NCBI GenBank assembly: GCA_947166625.1
Contig: CAMVEX010000009.1
Location: 1 to 64,000 of the forward strand
Reading direction: 5' to 3'
Origin: an uncultured Clostridia bacterium
GTDB lineage: Bacteria; Bacillota; Clostridia; Oscillospirales; Acutalibacteraceae
DNA: 64,000 nt
A program made the translations under genes and the position numbers. The notes below the pieces were generated by a model. It searched no databases, had not been told where the DNA came from, and saw nothing but the letters and a program-made list of their open reading frames with translations. Position 1 is the first letter of the stretch, and every line of letters begins with the position of its first letter. Positions 43,326-52,543 of the stretch are shown here, piece after piece.

Positions 43326-44717
43326 TCAATTATCTTTTATTACGGAAATTTTATCATTCCCGTATTCTCCCGGTATCTCAACGGCGCAGTTACGGGATTT
43401 AAGCAGATTTATGTATTCGATGACTTCTTTTGTTATTATCTCGCCGGGAACTGCCGCGGGGATCCCGGGAGGGTAAGCCATTATGTATTGCCTTGAGATC
43501 CTGCCCTGCGCATTTTCAAAGGGAATGTATTCGCCCGGCGAATGTATCGCGCCCGAAATGCTCACAGCCGCCTTTGCCTTCGGATATTTAACTGTGAAAG
43601 ATACGTTTTCGCTTTCCGACAAGGTTTCTTCGATTTTATGAAGGGCGTCAGAAAGCCTCCCGAGAGAAATATCCGTATCTGCAAGGCCTGTCATGCATAT
43701 AACATACAGCGGCGCCGACATTTCCGTTTCGATACCGTATCGTTTTCTCAGAGTTTCCGAAAGCTGAGCTCCGCTCATTCCGGTATTTTTACAGGGGATT
43801 ATTATTTTCCCTTTGTCGTGACCGTAACAGTTTTTGAATTTCAGCGGTTTGAGATATTGCAGATCTTCGGTTGATTTTGTAAAACGCTCCAGTGAATCGG
43901 AATATTCGTTAAATAAATAAGATGCCTCTTTTTCGATCAAACCGACGCAAACATCCGCCGAAGCCATAAGGATATAAGAAGGGGAGGATGTTTCAAAAAT
44001 ATCGAGAGCGTATTCGATATCTGCCGGATTTACCCTGTCGGAAATATACATCGCCGCGGTCTGTGTAAGTGCAGGCAGAGTTTTGTGAAGCGATTCAACC
44101 GATATATCCGCTCCCTGCGACAGAGCGTCGGCCGGGAATTTATCGGAATATCCCAGATGAGCCCCGTGAGCGGCGTCAACCAGCAGCCTTGCGCCGTGTT
44201 TACGGACTGTATCTGAAATCTCGGCGATATTGCTGATGATCCCTTCGTAAGTCGGTGAAGTGATGACAACGAGCGATATACCGGGCTCTGCGCAAAGCGC
44301 TTTTTCTATCTCGTCGGGAGAAACCGAATCAAAAATACCGTATTCATCTTCTCCTGGATAGATGTAAACTGTTTCAATCCCCCTGATTTCGCAGGCGTGA
44401 TAAACCGACTTGTGGCAGTTTCTTGCTATCAACGCCTTATCTCCGGGCGATGTGAGAGCATATACGCCGGCGAGTATGCCGAGCGTTGAGCCGCCCGTCA
44501 AAAGGAAAGCCTCCTTTGCCGAGCGAAGGGCTGCCATTCTGTCTGTCAATTCTTTGATTATTCCTTTTCTGTTATGCAGGTTGTCAAAGCCGTCAATTTC
44601 CGTTATGTCAAGCGAATAAGGCAGATCGTCATTAAAACTGCGGCGTTTGTGCCCCGGCATGTGCATAGGGATAATATCCGATTTTGAGTATTTAATCAGT
44701 TTGTCTGTCAGAGACAT
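43326..44717 (-). CDS. Orn/Lys/Arg decarboxylase-like PLP enzyme
   Basis: The protein (about 463 residues) has 'IIPMHMPGHKRR' at the N-terminus and the PLP lysine in 'SVESLHKTLPALTQTAAMYI', as in the fold-type I arginine/lysine/ornithine decarboxylases of Firmicutes (SpeA/YaaO type). It lacks the long N-terminal wing of the inducible E. coli enzymes. The start overlaps the pflA end by about 26-35 bases, so it belongs to the pfl transcript. The amino acid used cannot be told. Confidence 0.88.
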   Translation of the reverse strand: MSLTDKLIKYSKSDIIPMHMPGHKRRSFNDDLPYSLDITEIDGFDNLHNRKGIIKELTDRMAALRSAKEAFLLTGGSTLGILAGVYALTSPGDKALIARNCHKSVYHACEIRGIETVYIYPGEDEYGIFDSVSPDEIEKALCAEPGISLVVITSPTYEGIISNIAEISDTVRKHGARLLVDAAHGAHLGYSDKFPADALSQGADISVESLHKTLPALTQTAAMYISDRVNPADIEYALDIFETSSPSYILMASADVCVGLIEKEASYLFNEYSDSLERFTKSTEDLQYLKPLKFKNCYGHDKGKIIIPCKNTGMSGAQLSETLRKRYGIETEMSAPLYVICMTGLADTDISLGRLSDALHKIEETLSESENVSFTVKYPKAKAAVSISGAIHSPGEYIPFENAQGRISRQYIMAYPPGIPAAVPGEIITKEVIEYINLLKSRNCAVEIPGEYGNDKISVIKDN

Positions 44718-45438
44718 ATTTTTCACCGTTTAATCGTGAATTTAATAGATCTTGAAGCGCATTCAGTTTTTCTTTGTCTAACGGGGGAGTATCTTTCAGC
44801 GGATTATCGATACCGAGCTCGTCATATTTGAAAAATCCCATTGTGTGAAATGCGAGCAGCTCATATTTTTCAAATCTGAGGCCGAGATTTTTTACATAAT
44901 CGGCATAGCCTTTTATATCGCTCTCGTTGTCGTTTATTCCCGGTATGATCACGCTTCTGAGCATAAGCCTTTTTCCGTTATCCGAGCAGAATTTTCCGAT
45001 CTCAGCGGGGAGCGAAAAATCTCCGCCTGTGTATTTTTTATAATCTGCTTCGTTATGGAATTTAATATCGAGTATTACCATATCGGCGTTCAGCAGAGCG
45101 GTCTTGACTTCATCATCGAGCCTGACGCTGCCGGATGTATCAATGCAGTATCCAATATTTTCCGTTTTCAAAAGGCGGCAGGTTTCGTTAATGAATCTGC
45201 TGCTGAGCAGCGGCTCTCCGCCGGAAAATGTAACTCCGCCGCCGTTTTTGAAATACGGCTTGTATCTTTTGATTTTATCAAAAAGCTCTGCCGCGGACAT
45301 TTCTATTTTGCCCGCGTGCCATGTATCGGGATTGTGACAGTAAACGCATCTCAGCGGGCAGCGCGTGAAAAACACCGCGTATCTGATCCCTTCTCCGTCA
45401 AGCGCGGCGAGCGATTCAAAAGAATGTATATTCGCCAT
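44692..45438 (-). CDS. pflA: Pyruvate formate-lyase-activating enzyme
   Basis: The protein (248 residues from the chosen start) has the radical SAM motif 'CPLRCVYCHNPD' and the glycyl radical activase features 'GGGVTFSGGEPLL' and 'DIKFHNEADY'. It makes the glycyl radical on PflB. The ATG at 45438 lies one base after the pflB stop, so the track start at 45471, inside pflB, is unlikely. Confidence 0.95.
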   Translation of the reverse strand: MANIHSFESLAALDGEGIRYAVFFTRCPLRCVYCHNPDTWHAGKIEMSAAELFDKIKRYKPYFKNGGGVTFSGGEPLLSSRFINETCRLLKTENIGYCIDTSGSVRLDDEVKTALLNADMVILDIKFHNEADYKKYTGGDFSLPAEIGKFCSDNGKRLMLRSVIIPGINDNESDIKGYADYVKNLGLRFEKYELLAFHTMGFFKYDELGIDNPLKDTPPLDKEKLNALQDLLNSRLNGEKYVSDRQTD

Positions 45439-45439
45439 A

Positions 45440-47689
45440 TTACATCGAATGATGGAAGGTGCGAGCGACAACCTCTTCCTGCTTATCTCTTGTAAGTTTA
45501 TTGAAGTTTACCGCATAGCCCGAAACTCTGATGGTAAGCGAAGGGTAAAGGGTGGGATCCGCCATGGCGGCTATCAGCTTTTCTCTGTTGAGCACATTTA
45601 CATTCAGATGATGCGCATCCTGCACAAAATAGCCGTCAAGCATCGTCACAAGGTTTGAGATCCTGTTTTCTTCATCCGAGCCGAGCGCGTCGGGTGTGAT
45701 GGAAAATGTATTGGATATTCCGTCTCTGCAGCAGGCATAATTCAGCTTTGCAACAGAGTTGAGAGAAGCAAGGGCTCCCTGAGAATCCCTGCCGTGCATG
45801 GGATTTGCGCCGGGCGCGAAGGGCTCGCCCGCTTTTCTGCCGTCGGGTGTGGAGCCGGTCTTTCTGCCGTACATTACATTGGATGTTATCGTGAGGATCG
45901 AAAGCGTATGCTTTGCTCCTCTGTATGCGGGAGTTTTGCAGAGCTCTCTGTAGAAATACTCTATAAGATTTTTGCCTATAAGGTCGGCTCTGTCATCATC
46001 GTTGCCGTATTTCGGGAAATCTCCTTTTATTTCAAAATCGGTGATAATTCCTCTTTCGTCTTTTATCGGCTTTACTTTAGCGTATTTTATCGCCGAAAGC
46101 GAATCGACAGCGACCGAGAAGCCCGATACGCCGAATGCCATGAGTCTTTCAACATCCGTATCGTGAAGCGACATCATGAGGCGCTCATAAGCGTATTTAT
46201 CATGCATATAATGTATGATATTCATTGTGTTTACATACAGACGAGCCATCCATTTAAGGTATTTTTTATATTCATTATAAACTTGAGTGAAATCAAGTAT
46301 TTCTTCGTCGAAGGTCATCCCTTCGGGAGCTATCTGATCTCCGGCTATTTCGTCTTTTCCGCCGTTAAGAGCCATAAGCAAGACTTTTGCAAGGTTGCAG
46401 CGGGCGCCGAAAAACTGCATCTGCTTTCCCATTTTCATCGCGGAAACACAGCAGGCTATGGCGTAATCGTCGCCGTAAAGTCTTCTCATCAGGTCGTCAT
46501 TTTCATATTGGATCGAGTCTGTGTCAATGCTGACCTTTGCGCAGAATCTCTTGAACGGCTCCGGCAGGCGCTCAGACCACAGGACGGTAATATTCGGCTC
46601 GGCGGATGATCCGAGATTATAGAGAGTGTTGAGCACTCTGTAGCTTGTTTTTGACACCATGTGCTTGCCCTCTCCGGTAACTCCCGCGAGAGCGATGGTT
46701 ACCCAGACGGGGTCGCCTGCAAACAGATCGTTGTATTCCGGGGTGCGCAGATGGCGTACAAGACGGAGCTTGATAACAAGATCGTCTATAAGCTCCTGAG
46801 CTTCGCTTTCGCTGAGCTTGCCTTCCCTGAGATCTCTTTCGATATATATATCAATGAATTCGGCTATTCTTCCGATTGAATTCGCCGCGCCGTTCTGCTC
46901 CTTGACCGCTCCGAGATAGCCGAAATAAAGCCACTGGATCGCCTCGAAAGCGTTGACGGCGGGCTTTGAAATATCATATCCGTAAAGAAGCGCAAGCTCC
47001 TTTAACTGATACATAAATTCGATCTGCTTCGCAAGGTCCTCAAGCAGATGTATGGTTTCTTCATCAAGATACTCTTTCTCTGCGAGGCGCTCTTTATCGA
47101 GCTTTTTCTGTTCGATAAGGAAATCCATACCGTAAAGAGCGATCCTTCTGTAATCGCCGATTATCCTGCCTCTTGCGTATGCGTCGGGCAGACCGGTCAG
47201 GATTCCGGCGTGACGCGCCTTTTTCATGGTTTCGGTATAAGCTCTGAAAACGCCCGTGTTGTGAGTGGTTCTGTATTTGAATTCATCCTTGATTTTATCG
47301 CTCATCTCATAGCCGTAAGCGTTGCAGGCCTGAACGGAGTTTCTGATGCCGGCAAAGGGGGAGACGCCGCGCTTGAGAGGCTCGTCTGTCTGAAGGCCGA
47401 CTATAATATCGGTGTCTTTATCCACCACATAACCGGGGCCGTGTGAAAGAATTGTGATTACTCTTGAGGTATCCACATCGAGCACACCGCCTTTTTTGTT
47501 TTCTGCGATAAGCAGCTCTTTTACTCTGTCGGCTTCTTTCTTTGTTCTCTCGGTAGGTCCTTCAAGAAATGAATGATCACCGTTATATGCGGTATAGTTC
47601 ATTTTGATAAAATTTGAAACATTTATATCGTCACACCATACGCCGCGATTGAAATCTCTCCAAGCGTTTCCGTTATCGTTCATATTCAT
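45440..47689 (-). CDS. pflB: Formate C-acetyltransferase (pyruvate formate-lyase)
   Basis: At 749 residues this is a full PflB (EC 2.3.1.54), turning pyruvate and CoA into acetyl-CoA and formate. The paired active-site cysteines are in '[13 protein letters not shown]' and the glycyl radical is Gly 724 in '[11 protein letters not shown]'. It is strictly anaerobic and oxygen-sensitive. It lies nine bases after the DUF134 regulator gene and one base before pflA. Its formate can feed the Fhs enzyme of the purine operon. Confidence 0.97.
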   Translation of the reverse strand: MNMNDNGNAWRDFNRGVWCDDINVSNFIKMNYTAYNGDHSFLEGPTERTKKEADRVKELLIAENKKGGVLDVDTSRVITILSHGPGYVVDKDTDIIVGLQTDEPLKRGVSPFAGIRNSVQACNAYGYEMSDKIKDEFKYRTTHNTGVFRAYTETMKKARHAGILTGLPDAYARGRIIGDYRRIALYGMDFLIEQKKLDKERLAEKEYLDEETIHLLEDLAKQIEFMYQLKELALLYGYDISKPAVNAFEAIQWLYFGYLGAVKEQNGAANSIGRIAEFIDIYIERDLREGKLSESEAQELIDDLVIKLRLVRHLRTPEYNDLFAGDPVWVTIALAGVTGEGKHMVSKTSYRVLNTLYNLGSSAEPNITVLWSERLPEPFKRFCAKVSIDTDSIQYENDDLMRRLYGDDYAIACCVSAMKMGKQMQFFGARCNLAKVLLMALNGGKDEIAGDQIAPEGMTFDEEILDFTQVYNEYKKYLKWMARLYVNTMNIIHYMHDKYAYERLMMSLHDTDVERLMAFGVSGFSVAVDSLSAIKYAKVKPIKDERGIITDFEIKGDFPKYGNDDDRADLIGKNLIEYFYRELCKTPAYRGAKHTLSILTITSNVMYGRKTGSTPDGRKAGEPFAPGANPMHGRDSQGALASLNSVAKLNYACCRDGISNTFSITPDALGSDEENRISNLVTMLDGYFVQDAHHLNVNVLNREKLIAAMADPTLYPSLTIRVSGYAVNFNKLTRDKQEEVVARTFHHSM

Positions 47690-47698
47690 TCTCCTTCT

Positions 47699-48064
47699 TT
47701 ACTTTATATTTCTTCTTTCGCATTTGCCGCAGCTTTTGCAGTCATTTTTGCCGCATTTGCCGCAGCAGACGGAGTTATATGGGCATCGGGTCACATTCCC
47801 TCCGTGGATGTTTATCGCCTTGCCCGAGACTATCGCATCGGCAATTTTGTTCCTTGCGCTTTCGTATATTGACGCGACGGTCGAGCGTGCGATACACATC
47901 TGCCTTGCGCATTCCTGCTGGGTATATCCGAGAGTATCTATAAGGCGGAATGCCTCATATTCGTCAAATGCCAGCTCGACGTTATCTGCATAATCACCGT
48001 AGGGCTCAAATCCGATATTTTTCGGATATTCGCAGATATATCTGCTTTTTACCGGTCTTGCCAT
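47699..48064 (-). CDS. DUF134/UPF0251 family DNA-binding protein
   Basis: The 121-residue protein has an HTH region at about residues 35-75 ('FDEYEAFRLIDTLGYTQQECARQMCIARSTVASIY') like a sigma-70 region 4 fold. A Cys-rich tail follows ('CPYNSVCCGKCGKNDCKSC') that could bind metal or a cluster. The family is of poorly known function. As first gene of the pfl operon, with a 20-bp palindrome over its promoter, it is a likely autoregulator and sensor for fermentation genes; this is inference. Confidence 0.88.
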   Translation of the reverse strand: MARPVKSRYICEYPKNIGFEPYGDYADNVELAFDEYEAFRLIDTLGYTQQECARQMCIARSTVASIYESARNKIADAIVSGKAINIHGGNVTRCPYNSVCCGKCGKNDCKSCGKCERRNIK

Positions 48065-48093
48065 ATTTTCACCTTTTTCGATTTTCTGATTAT

Positions 48094-48121
48094 ATTATAT
48101 CGTATTATTGACATATGTCAA
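48094..48121 (-). promoter_or_regulatory. Promoter of the DUF134-pflB-pflA-decarboxylase operon
   Basis: TTGACA and TATAAT are 16 bases apart on the minus strand; the -35 box lies inside the palindrome described next. Confidence 0.75.
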
Positions 48122-48124
48122 TAA
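48105..48124. promoter_or_regulatory. Perfect 20-bp palindromic operator
   Basis: TTATTGACAT-ATGTCAATAA is a perfect dyad without spacer, overlapping the -35 box of the pfl operon. A dimeric regulator bound here would block or modulate transcription. Candidates are the DUF134 protein itself or a CRP/FNR-type factor, whose sites look similar (TTGA...TCAA). Confidence 0.75.
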
Positions 48125-48207
48125 CCGTTTTGACAAACTATTTAACGAATTATTTTCGATTTTGTATGAAATGACAAAAATACAATATGTTGTGCCGATA
48201 AAAAATA

Positions 48208-48228
48208 ACCGGCACATAATGTGCCGGT
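48208..48228 (-). terminator. Terminator of the secreted esterase gene
   Basis: ACCGGCACA-tta-TGTGCCGGT is followed on the minus strand by TATTTTTTATC, 17 bases after the esterase stop. Confidence 0.8.
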
Positions 48229-48244
48229 AAATCCGAGATTATGA

Positions 48245-49318
48245 TTAAAGCCCCAACAGATCCTGAATGAGCTGGACCAGATAAAAAATACGGTATTTGA
48301 AAAAGTTATTTATTTTGGTAAAGAATGTGAGATTATATTCGGGATCTGCTCTGTCCTCGTTGCCGTTATAGTCCGAGTGTACCGATGAGATCCAAGAAAT
48401 GATGCCTTCCGGTGAGGTGAGGCTGACCTTGTCGCCGTTTCCGTTGATCGTCTCGGCTTCAATGTAATCGCTCTCATCCTTCATGTGCATATCATAAGTG
48501 ATCACCGAAGCGAGGTGGTGATTGGTTGATGTGGGTGTCCCGTCGGGATTATGGACATTTTCAAATGAAGTCAGTCTGCAAAGCCCGGGTCTTGAATTGG
48601 TCGCCGTAACATTATTCCAGATTTTCAGGGTGCTAAAATTATAGTTGACTATTCTGCCTTTTTTGCTCGCGAATATCCATATCGCCGTATCTTTTGCCTT
48701 TTCTATATCCGCTTTTGAGGGTGTAATTGTCGAAGCGAGAGGAAAGGCGCACGAAAACATACCGGGGAATGCGTCGAGCATCAGCCAGCACATACCGCCG
48801 CCCGCCGATGAGCCCGTAATTGAAATCGAGGTAGTGTCCACATTTTCGCTGTGTTCTTCTATGAATGAGTGGATCATTGCTTTTACGGGTGAAATGAATG
48901 TTTCTCCCCAATATAATTTTTTGTCTTCGGGTGCGCGCGGCATAAGGATGAACACTCCGCCCGATTCGCTGAATCTCGCCTGAAATTCACTGCTTGACCA
49001 GTAGGGGAAATCGCTGTCGTTCAGCTGACTGCCGACAGACTCGCCGTGATTTATGCCGTGAAAGAATATAACTATGGGATATTTGTTGCTGTCATTTTCA
49101 CCTACGGGCGAATAATATTTGCAGTCTATGGCATATCCGTCTTTTTCAGGACCGGTAAATGATTCGAACTGACCGCACAGAGCCTCGATACCGGCGTTTA
49201 CGCTCAGCGCTTCTTTCGGAATGTATTCATCATCCTGCGCAAATGACAAAAAAGATGCGAAGGAGAGAATCATGATCAGGCACAATACCGCAGCGGCACT
49301 TTTTTTAACTGCATTCAA
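48245..49318 (-). CDS. Secreted esterase/alpha-beta hydrolase
   Basis: The 357-residue protein has a signal peptide ('SAAAVLCLIMILSFASFLSFA') and the nucleophile elbow 'SITGSSAGGGMCWLML' (G-S-S-A-G), as in esterase D and depolymerase-type carbohydrate esterases. 'IVIFFHGINHGESVG' gives the oxyanion loop, and a late His in 'TNHHLASVITYDMH' is likely catalytic. The substrate may be acyl groups on plant or host glycans, given the GH3 gene next to it; that is inference. Confidence 0.82.
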   Translation of the reverse strand: MNAVKKSAAAVLCLIMILSFASFLSFAQDDEYIPKEALSVNAGIEALCGQFESFTGPEKDGYAIDCKYYSPVGENDSNKYPIVIFFHGINHGESVGSQLNDSDFPYWSSSEFQARFSESGGVFILMPRAPEDKKLYWGETFISPVKAMIHSFIEEHSENVDTTSISITGSSAGGGMCWLMLDAFPGMFSCAFPLASTITPSKADIEKAKDTAIWIFASKKGRIVNYNFSTLKIWNNVTATNSRPGLCRLTSFENVHNPDGTPTSTNHHLASVITYDMHMKDESDYIEAETINGNGDKVSLTSPEGIISWISSVHSDYNGNEDRADPEYNLTFFTKINNFFKYRIFYLVQLIQDLLGL

Positions 49319-49339
49319 CGACGATCACCTCAGTTTCAT

Positions 49340-49380
49340 TTTTTATTTCTCAATCCAATATTTTTATTTCTCAATCCAAT
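49340..49380. repeat. 21-bp tandem duplication at the end of the GH3 gene
   Basis: TTTTTATTTCTCAATCCAAT occurs twice (49340-49359 and 49361-49380), one base apart. The second copy contains the GH3 stop codon and last residues, so the downstream copy looks like a recent slippage duplication. Confidence 0.8.
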
Positions 49381-51443
49381 GAAATTTTTATTCCCTCAGG
49401 CGCCCCGAGCTCCCGGCTTCTGTTATCGGGCTGCGTTGAGCCGATATAGAGTGTTATCCCGGAATCGGGATCTTTTCTTTCGCCGTTTTCGGTAACGGCT
49501 TTTAACCAGTAACGATCGATTTTAAGCTCGGCTTCAACTGTCTCGCCTGCATTTATTTCGATCGGCTTTATCGCGCAAAGCTGATAATTCGGAGTAACGC
49601 ACCGTGTATCGTCGTAATGCGCGTAAACCTGGATCTTTTCCGTAATATCGTAATTGCCTGTATTCAATACGCTTACTTTGACTTTTACGGTTTTCGGATC
49701 CGAAAGAGTTATTTCGGCTTTGTTATATTTGACGCTTGAATATGAAAGACCGAATCCAAACGGCCAGAGAGGCTCGGTTTCGATGAATCTGTAGGTCCTG
49801 CCTTTCATACTGTAATCGGTGAATTCGGGAAGCTCGATGTCTCCGTAATATACGGTTATCGGTAGCCTTCCGCTCGGAGCTTTTTCGCCAGCGAGGATTT
49901 TTGCCAGAGCAAGTCCGCCCTGAGAGCCGGGGTACCAGCCGTAGATTATTGCTTTAGCCTTGCTTCTAACTTTTTCGCCTATATCAACGGATGAGCCCGC
50001 CATAATGATCACAACGGTGTTTTCATTTTCTTCGCATACCGCTTCGGCAAGTTTTATCTGAACTTCGGGCAGGGTGATGCTTTCTTTGTCGCCATCTTCG
50101 CCTTCAAGCCTCCAGTCAAGCCCGAGGCAAAGCACGGTCACATCGCTGATCGACGCCACGGCAACTCCGTCTGATATTATGTTATCGTGACCGTCCCAGC
50201 TGTTAAATACGTTTCTGTCATATTTGCATCCGGGTGAAACCCTGATTTCGGATTTGTCAAATACTCTTCTGATCCCGTCGGCGGGTGTGATATATTCGCT
50301 CGCCTTTCCCTCGTAGTTTCCTTCAAGACCTGTTATCGAAAGAGCGTTAGGGCCTACAACGCCGATGCTTTTGACTTTTTCTTTATCAAGAGGAAGAAAA
50401 CCGGCTTCATTCTTGATAAGCACGGCGGTCTGCATGGCGGCTTCAAGATTCAGCTGCCTGTGCTCCCTGCAATCCACCTTCTCAAATCCGATATCCGAAT
50501 ACGGCCTGTTTTCTTCAAATTCACCGAGCATATATCTTATCGTAAAAAGATTCTCGGCGGCTTTTGTTATTTCTTCATCGCCCGTCAGATCTTCTTCATA
50601 AGCTTCGTTCAGATGTGCGTAGCATTCGCCGCAGTTGAGGTCGCATCCTGCGTTGAGAGCCGCGGCGGCAGCTTCGCGGGCTGTTTCAACATATTTATGG
50701 TTTTCATATATATCGGAGATCGCGCCGCAGTCGGATACAAAATACCCTTTGAATCCCCAATCTCCGCGTAGCTTATCTTTTATCAGAGCTTCGTTTGCGC
50801 AGGCGGGTACGCCGTTAACCGCGCTGTACGCGCCCATTACTCCGGTCACTCCCGCCTCTACCGTCTTTTCAAATGCAGGCAGATATGTTTCCTCCATATC
50901 TTTTTTGCCGGCTTCTGCATTGAAACCGTGTCTGAGTTTTTCGGGACCCGAATGGACGGCATAATGCTTTGAGCAGGCGGACGCCTTCAAAAATTCTCCG
51001 TCTCCCTGAATTCCTTCAATGAAAGCCTTGCCGATCACTGAGGTAAGAAACGGATCTTCGCCGTAGGTTTCGTGGCCTCTGCCCCATCTCGGATCTCTGA
51101 ATATATTGATATTCGGCGACCAGAATGTGAGACCCTTGAATATATCTCTGTCGTTGTATTCGACGGATTTATTGTATTTTGCCCTTGCTTCCGTTGAAAT
51201 TACATCGGCGCATTTCTTTACCGTTTCGGGAGAAAAAGATGCGGCGAGCGCTATCGCCTGAGGAAAGACGGTCGCCGTTCCCGCCCTTGCCACTCCGTGA
51301 AGGGCCTCGTTCCACCAGTTATATTCATTTATTCCGAGCCTTTCGATCGCTGGCGCGTTATATACGAGCTGGCTCATCTTTTCTTCGGCGGTCATCTTTG
51401 AAACAAGTTCTTTTGCCTTTGCTCTCGCTTCATTATAATCCAT
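49371..51443 (-). CDS. Glycoside hydrolase family 3 beta-glucosidase/xylosidase
   Basis: The 690-residue protein has the GH3 N-domain ('NWWNEALHGVAR', 'RDPRWGRGHETYGEDP'), with the catalytic Asp in 'GYFVSDCGAISDI'. The C-domain includes 'DVTVLCLGLD' and 'YGWYPGSQGG', followed by a fibronectin III-like domain. The sequence around 'WWNEALHG' is that of xylosidase-type GH3 enzymes. It has no signal peptide, so it would work on imported oligosaccharides. The start at 51443 is natural. Confidence 0.93.
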   Translation of the reverse strand: MDYNEARAKAKELVSKMTAEEKMSQLVYNAPAIERLGINEYNWWNEALHGVARAGTATVFPQAIALAASFSPETVKKCADVISTEARAKYNKSVEYNDRDIFKGLTFWSPNINIFRDPRWGRGHETYGEDPFLTSVIGKAFIEGIQGDGEFLKASACSKHYAVHSGPEKLRHGFNAEAGKKDMEETYLPAFEKTVEAGVTGVMGAYSAVNGVPACANEALIKDKLRGDWGFKGYFVSDCGAISDIYENHKYVETAREAAAAALNAGCDLNCGECYAHLNEAYEEDLTGDEEITKAAENLFTIRYMLGEFEENRPYSDIGFEKVDCREHRQLNLEAAMQTAVLIKNEAGFLPLDKEKVKSIGVVGPNALSITGLEGNYEGKASEYITPADGIRRVFDKSEIRVSPGCKYDRNVFNSWDGHDNIISDGVAVASISDVTVLCLGLDWRLEGEDGDKESITLPEVQIKLAEAVCEENENTVVIIMAGSSVDIGEKVRSKAKAIIYGWYPGSQGGLALAKILAGEKAPSGRLPITVYYGDIELPEFTDYSMKGRTYRFIETEPLWPFGFGLSYSSVKYNKAEITLSDPKTVKVKVSVLNTGNYDITEKIQVYAHYDDTRCVTPNYQLCAIKPIEINAGETVEAELKIDRYWLKAVTENGERKDPDSGITLYIGSTQPDNRSRELGAPEGIKISLD

Positions 51444-51448
51444 TTATA

Positions 51449-51946
51449 TCACTCCAATATAAATTCCATATATGTTTTTTGCGGCTTAAAGCCGTTTTTT
51501 TCATAAAATTTCTCTGCCGGGTTATTTCCTCGCCATACATTCAGTGTTATTTCATAGCATCCGAGCTCTTTTGTAAAATTTTTAACATATTCAAACAGCT
51601 GTTTTCCTATGCTCATGCCTCTGTATTTATCGTCAACGCACAAATCGTCGATATACAGATATTTGAATTGCACGAGATTTTCATCTGAAGGCTGCTCGCG
51701 GATGATGCAAAATGCATAGCCGATTATGTCGCTGTTCTCATTTACTGCGACAAATACCGGAGTATTTTCGCCGTTGATTATCGAACACAGCTCTTCTCTG
51801 CCGTATTTTGTCGTCCCGGAAACAAATATATCGGGCCGTATTTCCGCGTGAATTTCCAACACCTGTGAAAGCAGGTTCAGAATCCCCGGAATATCCTTTT
51901 CTTAGGCTTTCCTGATCGAAAGCCCTGTTTCGAAATTGTTTTTCAT
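51449..51946 (-). pseudogene. GNAT acetyltransferase with in-frame TAA near the start
   Basis: The frame from a good ATG at 51946 reads 'MKNNFETGLSIRKA', then TAA (51902-51904), then 'EKDIPGILNLLSQVLEIHAE' into the track ORF. The interrupted helix is the normal first part of a GNAT domain, and the acetyl-CoA motif 'YRGMSIGKQLF' is intact. The stop replaces a codon where most relatives have Glu or Lys, so a single base change is likely. The track start at 51862 is a GTG that would cut off the first strand. It is either a pseudogene or a sequencing error. Confidence 0.7.
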
Positions 51947-52002
51947 AGTTTTTCCCCCATCAAATTATATCATCCGATTTTTTTACAGTCAATTTATTTT
52001 TC

Positions 52003-52031
52003 TTGTATAAGCGCAAAATATATGATATTAT
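52003..52031 (+). promoter_or_regulatory. Promoter of the Lrp/aminotransferase operon
   Basis: TTGTAT and TATTAT are spaced by 17 bases, about 26 bases before the ATG. Confidence 0.55.
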
Positions 52032-52057
52032 AGTTAAAAATAATTCGGAGGATCAAA

Positions 52058-52543
52058 ATGAACGTACAGATTCTAAAACTTCTTGCGAAGGATGCAAGAA
52101 TGTCAATAAACGATATTGCTACCGTTACGGGTTTGTCCGAGCCTGAAGTTTCGGCGCAGATTGACGAAATGAAAAAGGACGGCCTTATCAGAGGCTTCCG
52201 GACTGTGATCGACTGGGAAAAGCTTGATGAATTTTATGTATCCGCGATGGTCGAGATCAAAGTCACTCCGAAGCCCGGTCTCGGATTTGAGGATATTGCA
52301 AAAAAAATCGCCAAATTCCACGAGGTCGAGAGCGTTTATCTCTTATCCGGCGATTCTGATCTCTGCGTCATAGTCAAATGCAAGACCTTCCAGGATGTTT
52401 CGCGATTTGTTGCCAAAGAGCTTGCCGTTATGGAGAGCGTCACATCTACCAAAACTCAGTTTGTAATGAGAAGATATAAAGAGCTTGATGTCGATCTCGA
52501 GGTAACCGATCCTGATGAGCGGGGAGTTGTTTCATCTTGCTGA
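52058..52543 (+). CDS. Lrp/AsnC family transcriptional regulator
   Basis: The 161-residue protein has an N-terminal HTH ('LLAKDARMSINDIATVTGLSEPEV') and the ligand-binding RAM domain ('VYLLSGDSDLCVIVKC', with the G-x-x-D turn). Lrp/AsnC proteins sense amino acids. It overlaps the aminotransferase gene by 7 bases, so it probably controls that enzyme in answer to an amino acid. CGGAGGA precedes the ATG. Confidence 0.93.
   Translation: MNVQILKLLAKDARMSINDIATVTGLSEPEVSAQIDEMKKDGLIRGFRTVIDWEKLDEFYVSAMVEIKVTPKPGLGFEDIAKKIAKFHEVESVYLLSGDSDLCVIVKCKTFQDVSRFVAKELAVMESVTSTKTQFVMRRYKELDVDLEVTDPDERGVVSSC

Noticed and set aside
45794-46609. 271-residue plus-strand ORF
   Set aside because: It is antisense to pflB and has no start signal or motif.
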